Positions 34,982 through 43,912 of a stretch of 64,000 bases of DNA are shown piece after piece (position 1 is the stretch's first letter; every line of letters starts with the position of its first letter). The notes beneath the pieces were generated by a model that searched no databases, was not told where the DNA came from, and saw only the letters and a program-made list of their open reading frames with translations. The translations under genes were made by a program, and so were the position numbers. The DNA comes from Pseudomonas chlororaphis (GTDB taxonomy: Bacteria > Pseudomonadota > Gammaproteobacteria > Pseudomonadales > Pseudomonadaceae): contig NZ_MSCT01000018.1 of the NCBI RefSeq assembly GCF_001921865.1, positions 1 to 64,000 on the forward strand, written 5' to 3'.

Positions 34982-35905
34982 TCAACCTTGCGCCGGCCCC
35001 GCCTCGGCCTTCATCTGGGCCGCCAACCAGTCGATCAGCCAGGACGCCGCCGGCCCCGGCGGCGTGTCGAGGCGGTAGATGGCGTCGAAGCCATACGGCA
35101 GGCCCTGGTTCCCCGGCAGGTCGAGCCGTACCAGGCGGCCGGCGACCAGGTCCTCCTCGACCATCGGCATCGGCATGTTGCCCCAGCCGATCCCCTCCTT
35201 GAGCAGCATGTGCTTGGAACCCAGGTCCGCCAGGCGCCAGCTGTGGGTGCCGACCACGCCGAAATCCTGGTTGCGCGTCAACCTGGAGCGGTCCGACAGC
35301 ACCAGTTGCACATGCTCGCGAGCGGCCCCCGGCCGGTTGGCCGGCGCTTGCGCCAGGGGATGCTGCGGGGCGGCGACCGGGACCAGCGTGACGAACCCGA
35401 CCTGCACCCGCTCGATCCCGGCAACGCTGCGATGCACCATGCCGCCCACCCCAATCGCCGCGCGCCCCTCCAGCACCATCTCGGGCACCGCACCCAAGGC
35501 TTCCATGTGCAAGTGCAACTGCACCGTGGGGAACTCGCGGCGAAAGTTTTTCAGCGCATCGACGATGCGCGCCGCCGGGAACATCACGTCGATCACCAGG
35601 TGGACTTCCGCTTCCAGCCCCTGCAACAGGCCCTTGACCTTGGCCCGCAGGCCGTCGATGCCGTTGTAGATGCTGCGCGCCTCGGCCAGTACCGTGCGCC
35701 CGGCGTCGGTGAGCTGCGGCTTGCGGGTGGTCTTGCGGTCGAACAGGCTCACCCCCAGCTGCGCCTCTAGGTTGGCCATGGCGTAGCTGATCACCGAAGT
35801 TGCGCGGTGCAGCTTGCGCGCCGCGCCGGCAAAGCTGCCGACCTCGACGATGGTCAGGAAAATCCGCAGTTGATCGAGGGTGGGCGTGCCGGGGTTGCTG
35901 GACAT
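34982..35905 (-). CDS. LysR-family transcriptional regulator
   Basis: A 307-residue LysR regulator. The N-terminal helix-turn-helix is clear: TLDQLRIFLTIVEVGSFAGA, then RATSVISYAMANLEAQLGV and LFDRKTTRKPQLTDAG. The C-terminal effector domain begins near 95. It is divergent from a DoxX-family gene 147 bases away, the usual target arrangement. Within the gap, CGAAATTATTCG (35954-35965) is a small palindrome that could be part of its site. The effector is unknown. Confidence 0.88.
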   Translation of the reverse strand: MSSNPGTPTLDQLRIFLTIVEVGSFAGAARKLHRATSVISYAMANLEAQLGVSLFDRKTTRKPQLTDAGRTVLAEARSIYNGIDGLRAKVKGLLQGLEAEVHLVIDVMFPAARIVDALKNFRREFPTVQLHLHMEALGAVPEMVLEGRAAIGVGGMVHRSVAGIERVQVGFVTLVPVAAPQHPLAQAPANRPGAAREHVQLVLSDRSRLTRNQDFGVVGTHSWRLADLGSKHMLLKEGIGWGNMPMPMVEEDLVAGRLVRLDLPGNQGLPYGFDAIYRLDTPPGPAASWLIDWLAAQMKAEAGPAQG

Positions 35906-36052
35906 GGTGGCGTTCTCGCGAGCGTTATGTTCTGGAAAATCGAACCTGATACTCGAAATTATTCGGCTATTGCGGTCGTAACGCCAGTGGCAAACTTCCC
36001 TCCATCACGGCGCACCAAGGGTGGTGAGGCCGAAACTTCAGAGAGCAACCTC

Positions 36053-36478
36053 ATGACCGCTATCGCCAACAACGCACTGTCCGCAACTTCGAACACGAAT
36101 GCCAGCATCAGCTTGATCGGGCGCATCCTGCTCAGCGCGATCTTCATTCTTTCCGGCTTCTCGAAAGTCGCCGCCCCGGCCGCCATGGTCGGCTACATCC
36201 AGTCGGTCGGCCTGCCCTTCCCGCAACTGGCCCTGGGCATCGCCATCGCCGTGGAACTGGGCGGCGGCCTGCTGCTGATCGCCGGCTACCGCACCCGCCT
36301 GGTAGCCCTGGGCCTGGCCGTGTTCAGCGTGGCCACCGCCCTGGCGTTCCACAACAACCTGGGCGACCAGAACCAGTTCATCCACTTCTTCAAGAACATC
36401 GCCATGGCCGGCGGCCTGCTGCAAGTGGTGGCCTTCGGCGCCGGTCGCTTCAGCCTGGATGCCCGCCGCCAGGGTTGA
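36053..36478 (+). CDS. DoxX-family membrane protein
   Basis: A 141-residue inner-membrane protein with four helices. The DoxX family start is ISLIGRILLSAIFILSGFSK (about 19-38); further marks are VELGGGLLLIAGYRTRLVAL and AFHNNLGDQNQFIHFFKNIA, the latter shared by DoxX/SURF4-type proteins. ATG 36053 has a GAGAG site upstream, and the longer frame back to 35807 is antisense to the LysR gene. Relatives appear in redox or detoxification settings, but no reaction is settled. Probably controlled by the divergent LysR. Confidence 0.87.
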   Translation: MTAIANNALSATSNTNASISLIGRILLSAIFILSGFSKVAAPAAMVGYIQSVGLPFPQLALGIAIAVELGGGLLLIAGYRTRLVALGLAVFSVATALAFHNNLGDQNQFIHFFKNIAMAGGLLQVVAFGAGRFSLDARRQG

Positions 36479-36490
36479 TCGATCCCGATC

Positions 36491-36533
36491 ACGACGACGC
36501 GGCGCCCAAGGGCGCCGCGTCGTCGTTCTGTTT
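36491..36533 (+). terminator. Terminator after the DoxX gene
   Basis: A perfect 17-bp stem (36491-36507 with 36510-36526) closed by only two bases and followed by TCTGTTT. The two-base loop will open slightly in practice. Confidence 0.75.
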
Positions 36534-36558
36534 CGTGACAAGAGCCCCTGGCCCTCCC

Positions 36559-36649
36559 GTAGGAGCGAGCTTGCTCGCGATAAAAATTCCGCATACAGCG
36601 CCATGTCTTTCAGCCTGGCGGCTGATCGCGAGCAAGCTCGCTCCTACAA
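36559..36649. repeat. REP pair (inverted)
   Basis: Near-perfect facing units GTAGGAGCGAGCTTGCTCGC and ATCGCGAGCAAGCTCGCTCC, 91 bases overall, between convergent DoxX and Lrp genes. Confidence 0.88.
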
Positions 36650-36663
36650 GGAATCAAGGTGTT

Positions 36664-37134
36664 TCAAGGGGCGATCGGCACGTCCAGGCCGACCTTGACC
36701 CGGCTCATCGCCACCAGGGTCTTGAAGCGCTTGACGTTGTTGTTCTCGAAGAACAATTCGCGGGTCAGCTCGTTGTACTGGGCCATGTTGCGCACGGCGA
36801 AGATCAGCACGAAATCGCACTCCCCCGCCACGTAGTAGCACTGCTGCACTTGCGGGCAGGCCTGGAAGCTGCGCTTGAGGGCATCGAGCTGATCGATGCG
36901 TTCGCTCTCCACCTCCACCTCGACAATGATGCTCAGCTCATAGCCCAGCGCCTGCGGGGCGACAATCGCGCTGTAGCGTTCGATCACCCCTTCGTCGGCC
37001 AGGCGCTTGAGGCGTCGGTTGACCGCCGCGGTGGACAGGTTCACCCGCAACCCCAGTTCGCTTTGCGGGGTACGCGCATCGCGTTGCAGCTCGGCGAGCA
37101 GTTTCAGGTCGTAGGTATCCAGGCTGGTGGTCAT
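36664..37134 (-). CDS. Lrp/AsnC-family regulator
   Basis: A 156-residue regulator of the Lrp/AsnC family. The DNA-binding part is LDTYDLKLLAELQRDARTPQ then LSTAAVNRRLKRLADEGVI. The RAM ligand domain follows from about 65, with the typical VQQCYYVAGECDFVLIFAV. Such regulators respond to amino acids. It is divergent from an operon for an amidohydrolase, diaminopropionate ammonia-lyase and a carrier, which it probably controls. A palindrome in the gap may be its site. Confidence 0.92.
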   Translation of the reverse strand: MTTSLDTYDLKLLAELQRDARTPQSELGLRVNLSTAAVNRRLKRLADEGVIERYSAIVAPQALGYELSIIVEVEVESERIDQLDALKRSFQACPQVQQCYYVAGECDFVLIFAVRNMAQYNELTRELFFENNNVKRFKTLVAMSRVKVGLDVPIAP

Positions 37135-37195
37135 GGCGCGGGCAATCCGTGGGCGGAAAACAATGGAATGAAATTGTGCAAAGACGGGCGATTAT

Positions 37196-37210
37196 GCGAA
37201 ATAAATTCGC
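37196..37210. promoter_or_regulatory. Candidate Lrp/AsnC operator
   Basis: GCGAA-ATAAA-TTCGC, a 15-base palindrome with an AT centre, lies in the 136-base divergent region. Its size and AT core suit an Lrp-family site; no experimental support is available here. Confidence 0.4.
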
Positions 37211-37270
37211 CAGCCACGCAATATTATTTCCGGGTCCCTTTTCCCACCCGCCACCTGGAACCTGCCTGAG

Positions 37271-38539
37271 ATGCCTGCCGCCTCTTTGTCGACCACCCCT
37301 ACCCTGCGCCTCGACGGCGCGACCCTGCTCCAGCAACTGCAAGAACTGGCGGCCATCGGCCACGACCCGCAACAAGGCGGACGCACCCGGATTGCCTTGA
37401 GCGATGCCGACAAGGCCGGCCGCGACCTGCTGGTCGGCTGGATGCGCGCCCTGGACTTGCAGGTGCGCATCGACCGTATCGGCAATATCTTCGGCACCCT
37501 GCGCGCCGACGGCGACCTGGGCCAACAGCCGGTGCTGATGATCGGCTCGCATATCGACACCGTGACCAACGCCGGCGCGCTGGACGGCTGTTATGGCGTG
37601 CTCGCCGGGCTGGCGGTGGCGCGCGCCTATCGCGCAGCCGGGGTGACGCCACGGCGCTCGATCTGCATCGCCGCCTTCACCAACGAAGAAGGCGTGCGCT
37701 ACCAGCCCGACATGCTCGGCTCGCTGGTGTACGCCGGCGGCCTGGACATCGATCAGGCGCTGGACCTGGTCGGCACTGACGGCAGCCGGCTGGGCGATGA
37801 ACTGGCGCGCATCGGTTATGCCGGAGACATGGAGCCCGGGGCGCTGCGGCCCCACGAATACCTGGAACTGCATATCGAACAGGGGCCGATCCTCGAGGCG
37901 GAAAACTGCCAGATCGGCGTGGTGGAGAACCTGCAGGGCATCTCCTGGCAGCAGATCACTGTGCAGGGCAGCGCCAATCACGCCGGCACCACCCCTACCC
38001 ACCTGCGCCACGATGCCGGCTGGGTGGCCGCGGCCACCACGGTGTTCCTGCGCGAGCTGGCCCAGGACTCCGCCGGCACCACCCTGGCCACCGTCGGCTG
38101 CCTGCAACTGGAACCCAATGTGATCAACGTCATCCCACGCCGGGCGGTGTTCAGCGTCGACCTGCGAGACCCCGACGAGCAGCGCCTGCTGGCCGCCGAA
38201 CAACGCCTGGCGCGGTTTCTCGCGGATGCCGCGGCCGGCGAAGGGGTGACGGTTACCCATGAAACCCTGGCGCGTTTCCAACCGGTGGTGTTCGACCCCG
38301 GGCTGACGCGGCTGATCGCGACCTGCACCCGCGAACTGGGCCTGAGCCAGCGGCCCATGACCTCAGGAGCCGGCCACGACGCGCAGATGATCGCGCGCAT
38401 CGCCCCGGCGGCGATGATCTTCGTACCCAGCCGCGGCGGCATCAGCCACAACCCGCGGGAGCACACCGACGACCAGCAACTGCTCGACGGTGCCCAGGTG
38501 CTGCTGGCCGTAGTCCAGCGACGCCTGGAACAGGCCTGA
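37271..38539 (+). CDS. M20-family hydantoinase/carbamoylase-type amidohydrolase
   Basis: A 422-residue two-zinc amidohydrolase of the allantoate amidohydrolase / N-carbamoyl-amino-acid hydrolase group. The metal site is visible: GSHIDTV (His, Asp), GALDGCYG (Asp), FTNEEGVRY (Glu), LELHIEQGP (His) and NPREHT (His). The dimerisation domain starts near residue 215 (SANHAGTTPT). Members release ammonia from ureido acids. The next gene encodes diaminopropionate ammonia-lyase, suggesting an N-carbamoyl or N-acyl diamino acid as substrate. That link is inference. Confidence 0.87.
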   Translation: MPAASLSTTPTLRLDGATLLQQLQELAAIGHDPQQGGRTRIALSDADKAGRDLLVGWMRALDLQVRIDRIGNIFGTLRADGDLGQQPVLMIGSHIDTVTNAGALDGCYGVLAGLAVARAYRAAGVTPRRSICIAAFTNEEGVRYQPDMLGSLVYAGGLDIDQALDLVGTDGSRLGDELARIGYAGDMEPGALRPHEYLELHIEQGPILEAENCQIGVVENLQGISWQQITVQGSANHAGTTPTHLRHDAGWVAAATTVFLRELAQDSAGTTLATVGCLQLEPNVINVIPRRAVFSVDLRDPDEQRLLAAEQRLARFLADAAAGEGVTVTHETLARFQPVVFDPGLTRLIATCTRELGLSQRPMTSGAGHDAQMIARIAPAAMIFVPSRGGISHNPREHTDDQQLLDGAQVLLAVVQRRLEQA

Positions 38540-38575
38540 AGCGCACCGTTCCCCTTGCCACCTCAAGGAGCCCCC

Positions 38576-39811
38576 ATGCCATACGTCAACCCTCATGCCG
38601 TCCGCGCGCCCTACCCCGAAAACCTGCGGCAGTGGCTGAGCATCGAACGCGCCGCGCAGAGCCGCGACTGGCTGGCCAACTGCTCTCTGCTCAACCCGCT
38701 GCCGACTCCGCTCCATCCGTTGCCGGACCTGGCCCGGCAACTGGGGCTGGCGCAGCTCTGGGTCAAGGACGAAAGCCAGCGCTCGATCCTGGGCAGCTTC
38801 AAGGCATTGGGCGCGCCGGTCGCCCTGGTCCGGCAGATCCTCGAACGCTGGCCGGACCAGGGCCTGAGCGCGCCCGGGCTGTTCAGCGGCGAATACCGCG
38901 CGCGGCTCAAGGACTTCACGGTGATCAGCGCCACCGACGGCAATCACGGCCGGGCGCTGGCGGCGGCCGCGCAGAGCATCGGCTGCCGCTGCGTGATCGT
39001 GTTGCATGCCCAGGTCAGCCTGGAGCGGGAACTGGCGATTGCCGCCCATGACGCGCATATCGTGCGGATCCGCGGCAACTACGACCAGTCGGTCGCCGAA
39101 GCCGCGCGGCTGGCGACGGCCTATGGCTGGCAGGCGATTGCCGACACCTCCTACGCCGGCTACGAGCAGATCCCCTGCGACGTGATGCAAGGCTACGGCA
39201 CGCTGGCGGCCGAGGTCCTCGAACAGAGCGCCAGCCAGCCGGCGCAGCCGGCGTTCAGCCATGTGCTGCTGCAAGGCGGCGTCGGCGGCCTCGCGGCGGG
39301 CGTGGCCAGTTACCTGTGGCAATTCCACGGCGCCGCGCGGCCGCGGTTGCTGGTGGTCGAGCCCGAACAGGCCGACTGCCTGTACCAGAGCGCCAGGGCC
39401 GGCCACGCGGCGCGGGCCAGCGGCAGCGTGGATTCGCTGATGGCCGGCCTGGCGTGCGGCGCCGCCTCGCCCCTGGCCTGGCGATTCCTGCAACCTTCGA
39501 TCGATTGTTTTGTCACAATCCCCGACGCGCTCGCCGTCGACGCCATGCGCCGACTGGCCGCCGGCAGCGCCGGGGACATTCCCCTGGTGGCCGGCGAATC
39601 CGGCGCCGCGGGCCTCGCGGGGCTGAGCCTGATGTGCCAGGATGTCGCGCGGCGCAAAGCCGTGCACCTCGACGCCCATTCGCGCGTCCTGCTTATCAAC
39701 ACCGAAGGCGCCACGTCGCCGACGGTGTATCAACAATTGGTCGGTGAAACGGCACATTCGGTCCTCCAGCGGCAGCAGCAATGGCGACAGGCGCCAAACG
39801 CTCCGGGATGA
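38576..39811 (+). CDS. dpaL: Diaminopropionate ammonia-lyase
   Basis: A 411-residue fold-II PLP enzyme that splits 2,3-diaminopropionate to pyruvate and ammonia. The PLP lysine is K76 in ILGSFKALGA. SATDGNHGRALAAAAQS is the substrate loop, and the glycine-rich phosphate-binding loop is LLQGGVGGLAAGVASYL. AAGGAG lies 7 bases before ATG 38576, better than the frame start at 38555. It sits 36 bases after the amidohydrolase and just before an MFS gene: one operon for uptake and breakdown of a diamino-acid derivative. Confidence 0.9.
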   Translation: MPYVNPHAVRAPYPENLRQWLSIERAAQSRDWLANCSLLNPLPTPLHPLPDLARQLGLAQLWVKDESQRSILGSFKALGAPVALVRQILERWPDQGLSAPGLFSGEYRARLKDFTVISATDGNHGRALAAAAQSIGCRCVIVLHAQVSLERELAIAAHDAHIVRIRGNYDQSVAEAARLATAYGWQAIADTSYAGYEQIPCDVMQGYGTLAAEVLEQSASQPAQPAFSHVLLQGGVGGLAAGVASYLWQFHGAARPRLLVVEPEQADCLYQSARAGHAARASGSVDSLMAGLACGAASPLAWRFLQPSIDCFVTIPDALAVDAMRRLAAGSAGDIPLVAGESGAAGLAGLSLMCQDVARRKAVHLDAHSRVLLINTEGATSPTVYQQLVGETAHSVLQRQQQWRQAPNAPG

Positions 39812-39826
39812 CCGCCAAGGATTTTT

Positions 39827-40987
39827 ATGACAGCCCTCGACACCCACGCCACGCCCCAACAGATCCGCCCCGGCCGCCTCGAACAGATGGCCACGCGCAT
39901 CGCCTTTTTCATCGCCGGTTTCGGCATCGCCGCCTGGGCGCCGCTGGTGCCCTACGCCAAGGCCCGGGCCGGGCTCGACGAGGGCACCCTGGGCCTGTTG
40001 CTGCTGTGCCTTGGGGTGGGCTCGATCCTGGCGATGCCGATCGCCGGGGTGTTCGCCGGGCGCTTCGGCTGCCGCCGGGTGATGGCCGCCGGCAGCCTCA
40101 TGATCTGCCTGGCCTTGCCGCTGCTGGCGACGGTCAGCACCCTGCCGCTGCTGGTGGTCGGGCTGTTTCTGTTCGGCGCCGGGCTGGGCACGGTGGACTC
40201 CACGGTGAACCTGCAGGCGGTGATCGTCGAACGGGCCAGCGGCCGGCCGATGATGTCGGGCTTCCATGGCATGTTCAGCCTCGGCGGCATCGTCGGCGCG
40301 GCTGGAGTCAGCGCCCTGCTCGGCCTCGGCCTGTCGCCGCTGGGCGCGACCCTGATGGTGGTGGCCTTGCTGGTCGTCGCCTTGCTCAAGGCCGCGCCGC
40401 ACATGCTGCCCTACGGCAGCCGCAGTTCCGGCCCGGCCTTCGCCGTGCCCCATGGCGTGGTGCTGTTTATCGGCTGCCTGTGTTTCGTGGTGTTCCTCGC
40501 CGAAGGCGCGGTGCTGGACTGGAGCGCGGTGTTCCTCAGCGCCGAACGCAAGGTCGACGCTGCTTATGCCGGCCTGGGGTATGCCGCCTTCGCCCTGACC
40601 ATGACCGTCGGCCGCCTGACCGGCGATGCCATCGTGCATAAGCTGGGGGCCAAGCGGGTGATCGTGATCGGCGGCTCGCTGGCCGCGGCGGGCATGCTGC
40701 TGGCGACCCTGGCGCCGGCCTGGGAGGCGGCGCTGGTGGGCTACGCGCTGGTGGGCGCCGGTTGCTCGAACATCGTGCCGGTGCTGTACACCGCGGTGGG
40801 CAAGCAGACCCTGATGCCCGAGGCCATCGCCGTGCCGGCCATCACCACCCTGGGCTACGCCGGCATCCTCGCCGGCCCGGCGGTGATCGGCTTTATCGCC
40901 CACGCCAGCAGCCTGAGCCTGGCCTTCGGCCTGATCGCGGCAATGCTGATCGGCGTGGCGGCCAGCGGCAAGGTGTTGAAGGTCTGA
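39827..40987 (+). CDS. MFS transporter (YbjJ-like)
   Basis: A 386-residue carrier with about 12 helices. Helix 1 and loop read RIAFFIAGFGIAAWAPLVPY, with the FGCRRVMAAG motif-A-type loop and LFGAGLGTVDSTVNLQAV further in, as in the YbjJ branch of the MFS. AAGGA precedes ATG 39827, and the gene starts 15 bases after the dpaL stop. It may import the substrate of the operon or export a product; the sequence does not say which. A REP pair follows. Confidence 0.85.
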   Translation: MTALDTHATPQQIRPGRLEQMATRIAFFIAGFGIAAWAPLVPYAKARAGLDEGTLGLLLLCLGVGSILAMPIAGVFAGRFGCRRVMAAGSLMICLALPLLATVSTLPLLVVGLFLFGAGLGTVDSTVNLQAVIVERASGRPMMSGFHGMFSLGGIVGAAGVSALLGLGLSPLGATLMVVALLVVALLKAAPHMLPYGSRSSGPAFAVPHGVVLFIGCLCFVVFLAEGAVLDWSAVFLSAERKVDAAYAGLGYAAFALTMTVGRLTGDAIVHKLGAKRVIVIGGSLAAAGMLLATLAPAWEAALVGYALVGAGCSNIVPVLYTAVGKQTLMPEAIAVPAITTLGYAGILAGPAVIGFIAHASSLSLAFGLIAAMLIGVAASGKVLKV

Positions 40988-41372
40988 ACCCCATCGCGAG
41001 CAAGCTCGCTCCTACAAAGACACGCCACTGACCTGTAGGAGCGAGCTTGCTCGCGAAAGCCCGTCCAACCGACACACCCGGCCGTGGCTTCACCATCGCT
41101 GAAAGGCCCTGCGGGCCTTGGCGCAGCCTGCGGCAGCGGCCACACGCATCGGCCATGACGGAATATCGAGGGTGTCGCCATTCCCTGTAGCCGCTGGCGC
41201 AGCCTGCGCTAGACCCGAAGGGTCTCCAGCGTCCTTGAGGTCCCCACGAGCGTGTCGCTCGATCGCAGCCTGCGGCAGCGGCTACAGGGTTAGGTGACAG
41301 GCATAAAAAATCGCGGACAAACCACATCTCCGTAGGAGCGAGGCTTGCCCGCGATGGGGGCGATGCGGTCGG
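40988..41372. repeat. Repeat-filled gap: REP pair and TGTAGCCGCTGGC element
   Basis: The 385-base gap between convergent MFS and fecA genes holds a REP pair (40993-41056), a partial repeat near 41118-41145, a full TGTAGCCGCTGGC inverted repeat (41186-41286), and a last REP unit pair near 41311-41355. I see no gene in it. Confidence 0.82.
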
Positions 41373-43817
41373 TCAGAAGCCGACGCTGGCCTGGACGAAG
41401 AAGGTCCGTGGCGCGCCGACGTACATGCCGGCGTTGTTGTCGCTGGAGCGGGTGAAGTACTGCTTGTCGAAGACGTTTTTCACCCCGGCGCCGAGCTTGA
41501 GGTTCGACAGCTGCGAGCCGAAGTCATAGCCGCCGCGCAGGTTCCAGGTGACGTAACCCGGTATGTCGCCGTACTGGCCGTCGGCAGTGCCTTCGGTGAT
41601 GTAGTTGTTGTTGAAGCTGCCATCGGCGTTGACCATGCTGCCCGGCGAACGCTGCTTGGACTGGGCGAAGGCGTCGACGTTGTAGGTCCAGCGGTTGATG
41701 TCGTAGCGCAGGCCCAGGGTCGCCACCTGGCGCGAGTAGAACGGCAGGTCGCGGTCCTTGAACGCCGAGCTGCCGCCTTCGTAGGTCGCCCGGGTGTAGG
41801 TGAAGCCGGCGTTGGCGGTCAGGCCGTCGAGGCGCGGGTCCAGCGCGGCCAGGTCATAGTGCACCGACGCCTCGATCCCCTGGTGCTTGGTCGCCCCGAG
41901 GTTGGTCCAGCCGACATCGTTGCTGATGTATTGCAACTCGTCCGTGAAGTCGATGTAGAACGCCGTCAACTCGCCGCCCCACACTTCATCGTTGTAGCGC
42001 GTACCGATCTCGTAGGTCTTGGCCTTCTCCGGGTTCAGGCCGTTGGCGGTCTGGTCGCCCACCCCGCCCTGGCCCAGCTGGAAGTACTGCAGGCTGCCGA
42101 ACGACGTCTCGTAGTTGGCGAACAGCTTCCACGCATCGGAGAGGTGGTACATCACACTCAGCGCCGGCAGCGGCTCGTTGCTGTTGATCTCGCGGCGCTT
42201 CTCCTCGACGGGCACGCCGTTGGTGCCGAGTACCGGGCGGTCGTGCCATTCGGTGCGGATATTCTCGAAACGGATGCCCGGGGTGACGGTCCAGTTGCCG
42301 ACGTCGATCTTGTCGTCGATATAGAAAGCCGTGGCCTCGGTGCCGCCGGTGCGGTCCTGGTACACGTGGCCGTCGGAACCCGGGCGTACCACCGGCTGGT
42401 TGTTGACCAGGGCCAGGCGGCTGGCTTGCTCGTGCATGCCTTCCTTCAGGTAGCGCATGCCGACGCTGGCTTCCTGGGTGGTCGGCCCGAGGTCGAACAC
42501 ATGGGACACCCGCGGCTCGATGCCGAAGGTGTAGTAGGTGCGCGGGAACGAGCCCAGGGTCTTCTGGTCGCGAGCAGCGATGTTGCTGCCGCGGAAGCTG
42601 TCGGAGTAGTAGGTCAGCACCTCGAACTGGGTGCGGTCGTCGATCTGGCGCAGGTACTTGAACGACACATCCTTGCGCCGGCCGCTGAAGTTGTCCCAGT
42701 CGCGGTCCGACTGGTACGGGTCGGCGTCGTACTGCTTCTGGGTCAGGCCGCCGGGCATGTCGGCCTTGGCGTCGTAGTAGTGGAAGTTGAGGCTGAAATC
42801 GTCCTGGTCGGTGGGCGCCCAATGGGTCTTGAGGATCACGTCGTCGATGTCGTTGCCGTTGTTGCTGCCGCGATAACCGTTGCCGTTGACCCCCGAGTAC
42901 AGCAGCGCCGCGCCGATGCCGTTGTCCGCGGTACCGCCGAGGAATGCCGTGTCGATATGCTTCCAGCCGCCGCGCTGGGAGGTTTCCAGGGTGGTGCCAA
43001 TTTCCCCGGTGGCCTTCTCCGGAATCGCCCGGGTCACGAAGTTGATCACCCCGCCGACGTTCTGCGGCCCATAACGCACGGAACCGGCGCCGCGCACCAC
43101 GTCGATGCTGTCGAGGTTGCCCGAGGAAATCGGCGCCATCGACAGTTGCGGCTGGCCGTAAGGCGCGAACGCCGCCGGCACGCCGTCGATCAGCACGGTG
43201 GAGCGCGGCGACAGGCGCGAGGTCAGGCCGCGCACGCCGACGTTGAGGGAAATGTCGCTGCCGCCGGTGCCGTTGGCTTCCTGCACCTGCACCCCGGGCA
43301 CCCGGCGCAGCACGTCGCCGACGTTCATCGCGCCCTGCTCGACCATGGCTTCGCGGCGGATCACCGTGCGCGCGCCGGGGTGGTTCTGCACCACCGCCTC
43401 GTTGGCATCGCCCAGCCAGTCGCCGACCACGCTGATGCTGGTGGCGCCCAGCTCCAGGGCGCCCGCCGCGGCCGACGGCGCCGGGCTCAGGGTCACCGAG
43501 CCGGCGTCGATCTGATATTGCAGGCCACTGCCTTGCAGCAACTGGCGCAACGCCTGCTCCGGCGACAGGTTGCCGTCCACCGCCGGGGCCTGTTTGCCGG
43601 CCACCAGCTCGGGGCTGAAAAACACCTGCAGCGAGGTTTGCAGCCCCAGCTGGCTCAGCGCCTCGCCCAGGGGCTGGGCCTGGATATGAATGGCGCTCGG
43701 CGCCTGCTCGGCATAGGCCTGGGGCAGCGCGGCGCTGACCGCCAGGGCCAGGGCCAGCGGCAACCAGCGAGTGGAAGACAGAGACGGATTGTTGTTATTC
43801 AGGTCGAGGCGTTTCAA
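41373..43817 (-). CDS. fecA: TonB-dependent ferric citrate receptor FecA
   Basis: An 814-residue outer-membrane receptor for ferric dicitrate. A signal peptide ends near AYA; an STN signalling domain (AIHIQAQPLGEALSQLGLQT) precedes the TonB-type plug (SVVGDWLGDANEAVVQNH, PGARTVIRREAM) and a 22-strand barrel ending in aromatic QASVGF. Long stretches match E. coli FecA closely, for example FAPYGQPQLSMAPISSGN and DDKIDVGNWTVTPGIRFE. No ATG fits: TTG 43817 (LKRLDLNNN) is the best start, with AGGAC upstream. The STN domain signals to FecR. Confidence 0.93.
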   Translation of the reverse strand: MKRLDLNNNNPSLSSTRWLPLALALAVSAALPQAYAEQAPSAIHIQAQPLGEALSQLGLQTSLQVFFSPELVAGKQAPAVDGNLSPEQALRQLLQGSGLQYQIDAGSVTLSPAPSAAAGALELGATSISVVGDWLGDANEAVVQNHPGARTVIRREAMVEQGAMNVGDVLRRVPGVQVQEANGTGGSDISLNVGVRGLTSRLSPRSTVLIDGVPAAFAPYGQPQLSMAPISSGNLDSIDVVRGAGSVRYGPQNVGGVINFVTRAIPEKATGEIGTTLETSQRGGWKHIDTAFLGGTADNGIGAALLYSGVNGNGYRGSNNGNDIDDVILKTHWAPTDQDDFSLNFHYYDAKADMPGGLTQKQYDADPYQSDRDWDNFSGRRKDVSFKYLRQIDDRTQFEVLTYYSDSFRGSNIAARDQKTLGSFPRTYYTFGIEPRVSHVFDLGPTTQEASVGMRYLKEGMHEQASRLALVNNQPVVRPGSDGHVYQDRTGGTEATAFYIDDKIDVGNWTVTPGIRFENIRTEWHDRPVLGTNGVPVEEKRREINSNEPLPALSVMYHLSDAWKLFANYETSFGSLQYFQLGQGGVGDQTANGLNPEKAKTYEIGTRYNDEVWGGELTAFYIDFTDELQYISNDVGWTNLGATKHQGIEASVHYDLAALDPRLDGLTANAGFTYTRATYEGGSSAFKDRDLPFYSRQVATLGLRYDINRWTYNVDAFAQSKQRSPGSMVNADGSFNNNYITEGTADGQYGDIPGYVTWNLRGGYDFGSQLSNLKLGAGVKNVFDKQYFTRSSDNNAGMYVGAPRTFFVQASVGF

Positions 43818-43912
43818 GTTCGAGCAGTCCTGTTGATCGCAAGAAGATGCGGCTGTTAATGCAAACCAGTTGCAGTTGGACAGAAGACGAAGAACTCGAA
43901 AAAAACCTGAAT

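Noticed and set aside
38363..40903. 846-codon minus-strand frame opposite dpaL and the MFS gene
   Set aside because: Shadow frame with low-complexity His/Arg/Gln composition.
41859..43859. 666-codon plus-strand frame opposite fecA
   Set aside because: Antisense of the conserved FecA sequence.
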